Made by a program: the position numbers and the translations under genes. The notes beneath the pieces were generated by a model. The model searched no databases and was not told the origin of the DNA. It worked only from the letters and a program-made list of their open reading frames with translations. A stretch of DNA of 64,000 bases from Pseudomonas cichorii (GTDB lineage: Bacteria; Pseudomonadota; Gammaproteobacteria; Pseudomonadales; Pseudomonadaceae), in the NCBI RefSeq assembly GCF_015471405.1, contig NZ_BLVZ01000005.1, positions 1 to 64,000 on the forward strand. The letters are read 5' to 3'. Positions 1 through 7,521 of the stretch are shown here, in pieces (position 1 is the stretch's first letter; each line of letters opens with the position of its first letter).

Positions 1-92
1 GCCGGAAGTGGGGCGAATTATAGAGACATTAAATCGCCCGTCAACCGTTAATTTCAAAATACTGTTATAAATATCTGCTAGCCCAATAAACA

Positions 93-124
93 CCGGGGGA
101 GGTCTTCATGAAGACCTCCCCCGG
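93..124 (-). terminator. Hairpin terminator after bauC
   Basis: A perfect inverted repeat with two 16-base arms and no spacer lies just past the bauC stop codon. Read on the minus strand it is followed by a short, weak T-rich run (TGTTTATT). It probably ends the bauA-bauC transcript. Bases 1-92 upstream hold no gene I can support. Confidence 0.75.
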
Positions 125-134
125 CATCCATTAC

Positions 135-1628
135 TTACAGACTCGGGAAGGCGAACTGCGACGCCTCATGACTGGCCCGCTGCGGCCAGCGCTGGGTAAT
201 GGCCTTGCGGCGAGTATAGAAGCGCACACCATCCGGGCCATAAGCATGCAGGTCGCCAAACAATGAGCGCTTCCAGCCGCCGAAGCTGTGATAGGCAACC
301 GGCACGGGCAGCGGGACGTTAACACCGACCATCCCGACTTCGATTTCATCACAGAACAAACGAGCCGCCTCACCATCACGTGTGAAGATACAGGTGCCGT
401 TGCCGTACTCATGCTCATTGATCAATTGCATTGCTTGCTCAAGGCTAGCGACACGCACGATGCACAGCACCGGCCCGAAGATCTCTTCTTTATAGATGCG
501 CATCTGCGGCGTCACCCGATCAAACAGGCAGCCGCCCATGAAGAAACCGTCTTCATGGCCTTCAATACGAATATCGCGTCCATCGACAACCAGCGTCGCT
601 CCAGACTGAACGCCATCATCTATATAGCCACTGACCTTTTCGCGGTGCTGCCCGGTAACCAGCGGCCCCATGTCCAGACCACAACTGGTACCTGCACCGA
701 TTTTCAGGCTCTTGATCTGCGGAACCAGCCTGGACACCAGCGCATCGGCAATCTGATCACCGACACAGACCGCAACCGAAATCGCCATGCAACGCTCGCC
801 GCACGAACCATAAGCGGCACCCATCAGGGCACTGACTGCGTTATCGAGATCGGCATCAGGCATCAATACCGCATGGTTCTTTGCTCCACCCAGCGCCTGG
901 ACACGCTTGCCCCGCGCAGCGCCTTCTTTATAGATGTACTCGGCAATAGGCGTAGACCCCACAAAACTCAGCGCCTTGATCTCTGGTGCTTCGATCAGTG
1001 CATCGACGGCAACCTTGTCGCCATGCACGACATTCAACACGCCCTTGGGCAACCCGGCCTCGTGCAGTAACTGCGCAATCAGCAAGGTGGAACTCGGATC
1101 ACGCTCCGAAGGCTTGAGAATGAAGCAATTGCCGCAAGCAATGGCCAATGGATACATCCACAACGGCACCATGGCCGGGAAGTTGAACGGTGTGATGCCC
1201 GCAACAATGCCCAATGGCTGAAAGTCCGACCAGGCATCGATGTTCGGCCCGACATTACGGCTGTACTCACCCTTGAGGATTTCCGGCGCAGCACAGGCGT
1301 ACTCGACGTTTTCGATCCCGCGCTTCAGTTCGCCCGCCGCATCTTCCAGAGTCTTGCCATGCTCTTCGCTGATGAGCTGAGCGATACGCGCTTCGTTCTG
1401 CTCCAGCAGTTGTTTGAAACGAAACATCACCTGGGCACGCTTGGCCGGCGGCGTATTGCGCCAGGCCGGGAAGGCAGACTTGGCCGAGTCAATGGCTTGT
1501 TGCACGGTTTCGCGACTGGCCAGCGCGACGTCATGAATCGCCTGACCTGTCGACGGATTGAATACATCCGCGGTACGCCCGTTATCGGAAGTGAGTTCAC
1601 CGTGAATCAAGTGTTGGATACTGCTCAT
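135..1628 (-). CDS. bauC: CoA-acylating (methyl)malonate-semialdehyde dehydrogenase, probable 3-oxopropanoate dehydrogenase BauC
   Basis: This 497-residue protein belongs to the MmsA family of aldehyde dehydrogenases, which oxidise malonate or methylmalonate semialdehyde to acetyl- or propionyl-CoA with NAD+ and CoA. Visible family features are the F-N-F-P motif near residue 148, the cofactor-binding F-V-G-S-T stretch and the catalytic cysteine in GSCGERCMA. Length is normal for the family. A GGAG ribosome site precedes the ATG. It lies 43 bp downstream of the omega-aminotransferase bauA on the same strand, and the divergent LysR gene completes the known bau arrangement. That context favours 3-oxopropanoate, made from beta-alanine, over valine breakdown. 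A generic mmsA role cannot be excluded by sequence alone. Confidence 0.88.
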   Translation of the reverse strand: MSSIQHLIHGELTSDNGRTADVFNPSTGQAIHDVALASRETVQQAIDSAKSAFPAWRNTPPAKRAQVMFRFKQLLEQNEARIAQLISEEHGKTLEDAAGELKRGIENVEYACAAPEILKGEYSRNVGPNIDAWSDFQPLGIVAGITPFNFPAMVPLWMYPLAIACGNCFILKPSERDPSSTLLIAQLLHEAGLPKGVLNVVHGDKVAVDALIEAPEIKALSFVGSTPIAEYIYKEGAARGKRVQALGGAKNHAVLMPDADLDNAVSALMGAAYGSCGERCMAISVAVCVGDQIADALVSRLVPQIKSLKIGAGTSCGLDMGPLVTGQHREKVSGYIDDGVQSGATLVVDGRDIRIEGHEDGFFMGGCLFDRVTPQMRIYKEEIFGPVLCIVRVASLEQAMQLINEHEYGNGTCIFTRDGEAARLFCDEIEVGMVGVNVPLPVPVAYHSFGGWKRSLFGDLHAYGPDGVRFYTRRKAITQRWPQRASHEASQFAFPSL

Positions 1629-1671
1629 GCAAAATGGCTCCAGAAAATTTGTGTCTATATAACGGTGCTAA

Positions 1672-3018
1672 TCAGTCAATCAGGTTGAGCGCCTCACCTA
1701 CGGCATCGAACAATCGATCCAGCTCTTGCGCCTTGCAGTTGAAGGTAGGGCCGAACTGCAGGGTGTCGCCGCCAAAGCGCACATAGAAACCGGCCTGCCA
1801 CAACTTCATCGCTGCCTCGAATGGGCGAACGATGGCATCGCCATCACGCGGCGCAATCTGAATGGCACCCGCCAGCCCGTAGTTACGGATGTCGATAACG
1901 TTCTTTGTGCCCTTGAGGCCATGCAGCACGCTTTCAAAATGCGGAGAGATTTCAGCGACCTGCTGGACCAGATTCTCACGCTGCAACAACTCCAGCGCCG
2001 CCAGACCTGCCGCACAGGCAACCGGGTGAGCGGAATAGGTATAGCCATGCGGGAATTCGACGGCATATTCCGGCGTTGGCTGGCTCATGAAGGTTTGATA
2101 GATCTCGCTGCTGGCAACCACGGCCCCCATGGGGATTGCACCGTTGGTGACCTGCTTGGCAATGCACATCAGGTCAGGCGTGACACCGAAACTGTCGGCA
2201 CCAAACATGGAGCCTGTACGGCCAAAACCGGTAATGACTTCGTCGAAGATCAGCAGGATATTGTGTTGGTCGCAGATCTCGCGCAGGCGCTTGAGGTAAC
2301 CCTGCGGCGGAACGATTACACCAGCCGAGCCCGCCATCGGTTCAACGATGACAGCGGCGATGTTCGAGGCGTCATGCAACTCGATCAGCTTGAGCATTTC
2401 ATCGGCCAGTGCAATACCGCCAGCCTCAGGCATCCCTTTGGAAAAGGCATTGCCGGGCAACAAGGTGTGCGGCAGATGGTCGACATCCATCAGTTGACCA
2501 AACATCTTGCGGTTACCATTCACGCCACCCAGGCTGGTGCCACCGATATTCACACCATGATAGCCACGAGCCCGACCAATCATTTTGGTCTTGGTCGACT
2601 GGCCTTTCAGACGCCAGTAAGCACGCACCATTTTCACGGCGGTATCGGCGCACTCGGAACCGGAGTCGGTATAGAAGACGTGATTGAGATTGCCCGGCGT
2701 CAACTCAGTGATTTTTTCCGCAAGCTGGAACGATAGCGGATGACCGAACTGGAACGCTGGCGAGTAATCCAGAATCCCGATCTGTTTCGCAACGGCTTCC
2801 TGGATTTCCTTGCGGGTATGCCCGGCACCGCAGGTCCACAGCCCGGAAAGCCCGTCATAGATCTTGCGGCCCTTGTCGTCGGTCAGGTAGCTGCCATGCG
2901 CAGCAACGATCATCCGCGGGTCGCGCTGGAAATTACGGTTGGCGGTGTATGGCATCCAGTGAGCGTCGAGCTTCAATTGGCTGGATACAGGCACATCGGA
3001 CAGTTCGAGCGCATTCAT
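1672..3018 (-). CDS. bauA: Beta-alanine:pyruvate aminotransferase (class III, PLP) BauA
   Basis: This class III aminotransferase of 448 residues transfers the omega-amino group of beta-alanine to pyruvate, giving 3-oxopropanoate and alanine. It carries the LLIFDEVITGFGRTG block, whose Asp contacts the PLP pyridine nitrogen, and the catalytic lysine in IAKQVTNG. An upstream in-frame ATG at 3063 would add 15 residues. I prefer the ATG at 3018 because a GAGG site lies about 10 bases before it and the following MNALELSDVP resembles other family N-termini. It is cotranscribed with bauC. The P. aeruginosa cluster has bauB between them, which is absent here. Confidence 0.9.
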   Translation of the reverse strand: MNALELSDVPVSSQLKLDAHWMPYTANRNFQRDPRMIVAAHGSYLTDDKGRKIYDGLSGLWTCGAGHTRKEIQEAVAKQIGILDYSPAFQFGHPLSFQLAEKITELTPGNLNHVFYTDSGSECADTAVKMVRAYWRLKGQSTKTKMIGRARGYHGVNIGGTSLGGVNGNRKMFGQLMDVDHLPHTLLPGNAFSKGMPEAGGIALADEMLKLIELHDASNIAAVIVEPMAGSAGVIVPPQGYLKRLREICDQHNILLIFDEVITGFGRTGSMFGADSFGVTPDLMCIAKQVTNGAIPMGAVVASSEIYQTFMSQPTPEYAVEFPHGYTYSAHPVACAAGLAALELLQRENLVQQVAEISPHFESVLHGLKGTKNVIDIRNYGLAGAIQIAPRDGDAIVRPFEAAMKLWQAGFYVRFGGDTLQFGPTFNCKAQELDRLFDAVGEALNLID

Positions 3019-3106
3019 TGGAATGGACCTCGCAGGGTGTAGGGCAGGAGTGATTGCAGCCAAAGTGCCACGGAGATAAAGTCTGAAAAATCCAACTTTT
3101 AAGATC

Positions 3107-3127
3107 TTTAGTTAGGTAACTACTAAA
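3107..3127. promoter_or_regulatory. Candidate BauR (LysR) operator in the bauA-bauR intergenic region
   Basis: Nested dyads are visible: TTTAGT-N9-ACTAAA (3107-3127) around AGTTA-GG-TAACT (3110-3121). LysR regulators typically bind T-N11-A dyads between divergent genes, which fits this place between bauA and bauR. The dyad ends two bases before the bauR ATG, so bound protein would probably block its own gene. The assignment to BauR is inference. Confidence 0.45.
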
Positions 3128-3129
3128 CG

Positions 3130-4050
3130 ATGAGCATTCGTCGCACAGATCCATTGGCCCAAGTCAGTGATTTCGATATCCGTCTGCTGCGCATATTCAA
3201 AAGCGTAGTCGAGGCAGGCGGTTTTTCGGCAGCCGAAAGCGTGCTCGGGATTGGCCGTTCAGCCATCAGCCAGCAGATGAGCGATCTGGAGCAGCGCCTC
3301 GGCCTGCGCTTGTGCCAGCGAGGACGCGCCGGGTTTTCCGTGACGGATGAAGGCCGTGAGGTCTATCAGTCATCATTGCAATTGCTCAGTGCGCTTGAGA
3401 GTTTCAGGACCGAAGTCAACGGCCTGCACCAGCATCTGCGTGGCGAGCTGAACATCGGCCTGACCGACAATCTGGTGACCTTGCCCCACATGCGCATCAC
3501 CCATGCCCTGGCGCAATTGAAGGAACGCGGTCCGGACGTCCACATCAATATCCGGATGATCGCCCCCAACGAGGTGGAACAAGGAGTGCTGGACGGGCGG
3601 CTGCATGTAGGCGTCGTGCCCCAGGCCAGCGCCCTGCCCGGTCTTGAATACCAGCCGTTGTACAGCGAGCGGTCCTTGCTTTATTGCGCAGTCGGACACC
3701 CTCTGTTCTATGTCGACGATGCTGAACTTGAGGATGAGCGCCTGGCAGCCCAGGAGGCCATTGCCCCGACCTTTCGCTTGCCGACCGATATTCAGGCCCA
3801 TTATCAGGCGCTCAGGTGTACCGCCAGCGCATCGGATCGCGAAGGCATGGCCTTTCTGATTTTGACCGGCCGCTATATAGGCTATCTACCGGACCACTAC
3901 GCCAATGTCTGGGTCCAGCAAGGCAGGCTGCGAACCTTGAAACCGGGCTCACGGTTTTATGATCTGAGCCTGGTCTCCGTCACTCGCAAGGGGCGTCGCC
4001 CTCATTTGGTGCTGGAAAGCTTTCTGGAGAGCCTGGCTGCTACGCGATAA
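3130..4050 (+). CDS. bauR: LysR-family regulator, probable BauR
   Basis: The 306-residue protein has an N-terminal winged helix-turn-helix (about residues 15-75, with the recognition region GIGRSAISQQMSDLEQRLG) and a LysR substrate-binding domain in the rest. It is divergent from bauA, as is the activator BauR of P. aeruginosa, which responds to beta-alanine. No other ATG lies before the HTH, so this start is forced. It lacks a convincing ribosome site: only an AGG 13 bases upstream, inside the candidate operator. The ligand is inferred from context. Confidence 0.82.
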   Translation: MSIRRTDPLAQVSDFDIRLLRIFKSVVEAGGFSAAESVLGIGRSAISQQMSDLEQRLGLRLCQRGRAGFSVTDEGREVYQSSLQLLSALESFRTEVNGLHQHLRGELNIGLTDNLVTLPHMRITHALAQLKERGPDVHINIRMIAPNEVEQGVLDGRLHVGVVPQASALPGLEYQPLYSERSLLYCAVGHPLFYVDDAELEDERLAAQEAIAPTFRLPTDIQAHYQALRCTASASDREGMAFLILTGRYIGYLPDHYANVWVQQGRLRTLKPGSRFYDLSLVSVTRKGRRPHLVLESFLESLAATR

Positions 4051-4152
4051 CGCACCCAAGGTGAAAAACGGCCGAATGCCGCGACAGCCAGAACATATAA
4101 AAACAGCGTATCTATCTGAAACGAATGAATATGTATCGATAGAACAAAAAAT

Positions 4153-4177
4153 AACCTGAGCAATTGGACAGGTTTTT
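4153..4177 (+). terminator. Hairpin plus T-run in the xanP leader
   Basis: AACCTG (4153-4158) pairs with CAGGTT (4169-4174), followed by three more T, and an A-rich stretch lies before the first arm. It sits 100 bases past the bauR stop and about 50 bases before the xanP ATG. It may simply end bauR transcription or act as an attenuator in the permease leader. Confidence 0.4.
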
Positions 4178-4226
4178 GCAACGTGCCTGGCTAAGACGTG
4201 ACCACACCTCATTCCGAGCGCTCGAC

Positions 4227-5624
4227 ATGCAGCCTGATACTTGCGACAACAATGACTTGCTCTATGGCCTCAACGATCGGCCAAAACCGTTAACGGCCAT
4301 ACTGGCAGCACTGCAACATGTCCTCGCCAGTTTCGTCGGCATCATTACCCCACCCTTGATCATCGGCTCTGCACTGGGACTGAGCGCTTACCTGCCGTAC
4401 CTGATCAGCATGGCCCTGATGGTTTCCGGCACAGGAACCTTCATCCAGGCCCGTCGCCCGTTCGGCATCGGTGCAGGAATGATCTGCCTGCAAGGCACCA
4501 GCTTCGCCTTTCTCGGCGCAGTCCTGTCCGCCGGCTTCATCGTCAAGCAACGCGGCGGCAGCCCGGAAGACATCATGGCGATGATCTTCGGCGTCTGCTT
4601 CTTCGGCGCACTGGTGCAGATCGTCCTCAGCCGGTTCATTGGCCAGTTGCGACGCATCATCACGCCACTGGTTACCGGTATTGTCATTACCCTGATCGGT
4701 ATCAGCCTCATCAAGGTCGGCGTCACCGACCTGGGAGGCGGCTTCAACGCGCCGGACTTCGGAGCCCCCGTCAACCTCGCACTGGGCGTATTCGTTCTCG
4801 CGATCATTATTGTGCTCAACCGCTCCAGCACTCCCTGGATTCGTCTGTCCGCGATCATCATTGGCCTGGCCATCGGCAGTGTGGCGGCGTGGATGAGCGG
4901 CAAACTGGTCCCGCAACCCATTCATGATTTGCCACTGATCAGCGTGCCGGTCCCGTTCAAGTTCGGCTTCAGTTTCGACTGGACGGCTTTCCTGCCCGTC
5001 GCACTGATTTACCTGATCAGCAGCATCGAAACCGTCGGCGACCTGACCGCCAACTGCATGCTGGCACGCCAACCCATCAGTGGCCCGAGCTATGTGGCCC
5101 GGCTAAAAGGCGGCGTGCTGGGCGATGGCGTCAGTTGCATGATTGCCGCCACCTTCAGCGCGTTCCCCAACACCACCTTTGCCCAAAACAATGGCGTGAT
5201 CCAGTTGACCGGGGTCGCCAGCCGTTATGTCGGCCTCTACATCGGAGTTGTGCTGTTTCTGCTCGGCCTGTTCCCCATGATTGGTGCCGTCGTGCAGCAG
5301 ATTCCCAAACCCGTGCTGGGCGGCGCGACACTGGTGATGTTTGGCAGCGTCGCGGCAGCAGGTGTGCGCATTCTTGCCCAGGCACCGCTGGACCGACGCA
5401 GCATGCTGATCATTGCCACCTCGTTCGGTGTTGGCCTGGGTATCGCCGCGCAACCTGCGCTGCTGCACCATATGCCACAACTGGTCCAGAACCTGTTCGA
5501 CTCGGCAATCACCAGCGGCGGCATTACGGCCATCGTCATGTGCCTGCTGATCCCGGAAGAAAAATCTGTCGTTCTCAAGGAAAACTACGAGCAGCCAGCC
5601 AAAGTCCCTGGCCCCCAAGAATAA
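4227..5624 (+). CDS. NCS2/NAT-family xanthine permease, XanP-like
   Basis: This proton-driven nucleobase carrier has about 465 residues and 12-14 hydrophobic segments. It shows the NAT signature QNNGVIQLTGVASR near residue 335 and the QHVLASF motif in the first membrane segment, both typical of xanthine/uric-acid permeases such as E. coli XanP and XanQ. A longer frame begins with TTG at 4164, but the ATG at 4227 gives the usual short soluble N-terminus (MQPDTCDNNDLLYGLNDRP). The neighbouring RutR-like regulator and the purine genes downstream support a nucleobase substrate. Xanthine is the best guess; uracil or uric acid is possible. Confidence 0.85.
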   Translation: MQPDTCDNNDLLYGLNDRPKPLTAILAALQHVLASFVGIITPPLIIGSALGLSAYLPYLISMALMVSGTGTFIQARRPFGIGAGMICLQGTSFAFLGAVLSAGFIVKQRGGSPEDIMAMIFGVCFFGALVQIVLSRFIGQLRRIITPLVTGIVITLIGISLIKVGVTDLGGGFNAPDFGAPVNLALGVFVLAIIIVLNRSSTPWIRLSAIIIGLAIGSVAAWMSGKLVPQPIHDLPLISVPVPFKFGFSFDWTAFLPVALIYLISSIETVGDLTANCMLARQPISGPSYVARLKGGVLGDGVSCMIAATFSAFPNTTFAQNNGVIQLTGVASRYVGLYIGVVLFLLGLFPMIGAVVQQIPKPVLGGATLVMFGSVAAAGVRILAQAPLDRRSMLIIATSFGVGLGIAAQPALLHHMPQLVQNLFDSAITSGGITAIVMCLLIPEEKSVVLKENYEQPAKVPGPQE

Positions 5625-5708
5625 TTTTCCTACATGAATGCTTGTCGGATTCACGCGGGTGCGTTATCTGTTCACCCGTTGCACCCTATGACCTGTCCGG
5701 ACCTGCAC

Positions 5709-6371
5709 ATGACCCTTGAAGTCCCAGCGCACAGTACTCACGGCACCAAGCCTGCAAGCCGTATTCGCCAGAAAAACGAAGAAACCATCATCAAGGCCGC
5801 CGAAGATGAATTTGCCCGCCATGGTTTCAAGGGCACCAGCATGAATGCAATCGCGCTGAAGGCCGGGCTGCCGAAAGCCAACCTGCATTACTACTTCACC
5901 AACAAGCTTGGTCTGTATGTCGCCGTGCTGAGCAATATCATCGAGCTCTGGGACAGCACCTTCAACAATCTGACTGTCGAAGACGATCCGGCCGAAGCGC
6001 TGGCCCGCTACATTCGCGCCAAGATGGAGTTCTCTCGCCGCAACCCTCAGGCCTCGCGAATTTTCGCGATGGAGATCATCAGTGGCGGAGAATGCATGGG
6101 CGAGTTTTTCAGCCAGGATTACCGCACCTGGTTTCAGGGCCGCGCCGCCGTGTTCCAGGCCTGGATCGACGCCGGTAAAATGGACCCGATCGACCCGGTC
6201 AACCTGATCTTTCTGCTGTGGGGCAGTACTCAGCATTACGCCGACTTCGCCACCCAGATCTGCCGGGTAACCGGTCGCAACCGGCTAACAAAGCAGGACA
6301 TGGACGATGCCAGCGACAATCTGATCCAGATCATTCTCAAAGGGTGTGGGCTTACGCCGCCGGTCTTGTAA
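5709..6371 (+). CDS. TetR-family regulator, RutR-like
   Basis: A 220-residue one-domain repressor. The N-terminal HTH spans about residues 20-65 (GFKGTSMNAIALKAGLPKAN, then LHYYF). The C-terminal half resembles E. coli RutR, including the EFSRRNPQASRIFAMEI stretch and the IDPVNLIFLLWGSTQHYADF-like stretch. RutR binds uracil or thymine and controls pyrimidine catabolism. Here the gene lies 84 bp after a nucleobase permease, which suggests control of nucleobase uptake. In-frame ATGs at 5634 and 5688 would lengthen the disordered N-terminus. I chose 5709 on homology, with no strong ribosome site to decide. Confidence 0.75.
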   Translation: MTLEVPAHSTHGTKPASRIRQKNEETIIKAAEDEFARHGFKGTSMNAIALKAGLPKANLHYYFTNKLGLYVAVLSNIIELWDSTFNNLTVEDDPAEALARYIRAKMEFSRRNPQASRIFAMEIISGGECMGEFFSQDYRTWFQGRAAVFQAWIDAGKMDPIDPVNLIFLLWGSTQHYADFATQICRVTGRNRLTKQDMDDASDNLIQIILKGCGLTPPVL

Positions 6372-6403
6372 TATTCGGACCTTGTCGTTTGCTGGAAGCC
6401 CCC

Positions 6404-6997
6404 ATGCCTTTTACCCTCCCCGGCCCTTGCGAATATCGTGAAGAAATTCGCAAGAGCCGTTTCATCACCCTCGCGGCGCCTATTGCCAGCCCGGCCGAAG
6501 CCCAGGCCTTCATCGAACAGCACAGCGATCTGGATGCGACTCATAACTGCTGGGCCTGGAAACTGGGTGCCCAATATCGCAGCAGCGATGACGGCGAGCC
6601 GGGAGGTACGGCTGGCAGGCCGATACTGGCAGCCATCGAAGCCCAGGAGTTCGATCAGGTCGTGGTGCTGGTGATTCGCTGGTATGGCGGCATCCAGTTG
6701 GGGACCGGAGGGCTGGCAAGGGCTTATGGAGGAGGCGCCAACAAATGCCTGCAACAGGCGCAGCGTGTGCCGCTGATCAATCGCGAGCACTTCAATCTTG
6801 AATGCAGTTTCAGCGAGCTGACACTGGTCAAAGTACGACTTGCCGAATTCAACGGGCTGGTGGAAGCCGAAAACTTCACCGCCAATGGCGTGGAAATGTC
6901 GATCGCCATCGGTCCGGAACATATCGCCACACTGCAACGCCAACTGGCGGATTTGAGCCGCGGCAGAATTCTCCTGCATCCAGCCTTGAATCAGTAA
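6404..6997 (+). CDS. yigZ: IMPACT/YigZ family protein
   Basis: The 197-residue protein belongs to the UPF0029/IMPACT family. It carries the conserved block DDGEPGGTAGRPIL and the following VVVIRWYGGIQLGTGGL-like stretch at residues 65-105. A C-terminal DUF1949-like ferredoxin-fold region follows. Family members are linked to translation control in eukaryotes; the bacterial role is not settled. The ATG at 6404 was chosen over earlier in-frame starts that overlap the tetR gene, because homologues begin a few residues before CEYREEI. It lies 32 bp after the TetR gene, so cotranscription is plausible. Confidence 0.85.
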   Translation: MPFTLPGPCEYREEIRKSRFITLAAPIASPAEAQAFIEQHSDLDATHNCWAWKLGAQYRSSDDGEPGGTAGRPILAAIEAQEFDQVVVLVIRWYGGIQLGTGGLARAYGGGANKCLQQAQRVPLINREHFNLECSFSELTLVKVRLAEFNGLVEAENFTANGVEMSIAIGPEHIATLQRQLADLSRGRILLHPALNQ

Positions 6998-7521
6998 TTC
7001 GCGGTTTCCCGATTTCAGGCATGAGTTGCCCACATCTACTGTGCATCCGGCTGTGGATAAGCTGAGCACATCAGGCTGCAAGCCTTACCGGACGTACGGC
7101 ACAGACAAGTGATCGTTTTTTGCACAACAGCCCGCCAACGGGATAAAAGCAATGCTAAAACAGCGTCTTAACGCTCTTTAGCACCATTGGAAGCTACTGA
7201 AGATTCCTTTATTACCGGGTTTTCGGCTTGCGCACAGTTACTGTGGAACAACCTGTGGATAACAGGTGCAAGGGTCGCGCAATCGCTTGGGGTATCGACC
7301 TTGCCGCGCGCTGTACATTTTTTGCACAGCCATGATGTGCCATATTGAATCTTTACCTCTGCAGGACGCCCCGAACTGGTGCCAAAGCTGTCGAGGCACT
7401 GGTTTCAGAAACCTTGTAGCACCCTGCACGCGCCCGCCCGGCAACATTCGCCACAAACCTGACTCACTGGCCAGGATTTTGCTTTATCCCCCGGCGACCC
7501 ACTCTATGATCCGAGCCTGTC
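6998..7521. other. Intergenic region with two perfect DnaA-box 9-mers
   Basis: This 524-base stretch has no gene I can support. It contains TGTGGATAA, the complement of the DnaA box TTATCCACA, at 7052-7060 and 7254-7262, with a partial copy TGTGGAACA at 7242-7250. TTTTTGCACA occurs near 7119 and again near 7319. A TATGAT hexamer at 7505-7510 lies 11 bases before the ABC ATPase start. No good -35 box accompanies it. The region must hold the promoter of the downstream ABC operon. Confidence 0.5.

Noticed and set aside
6998..7521. Replication origin, because of the DnaA boxes
   Set aside because: Only two perfect boxes are present, no dnaA, dnaN, gyrB or parAB genes are near, and there is no clear AT-rich unwinding region. 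Local regulation is the simpler reading.
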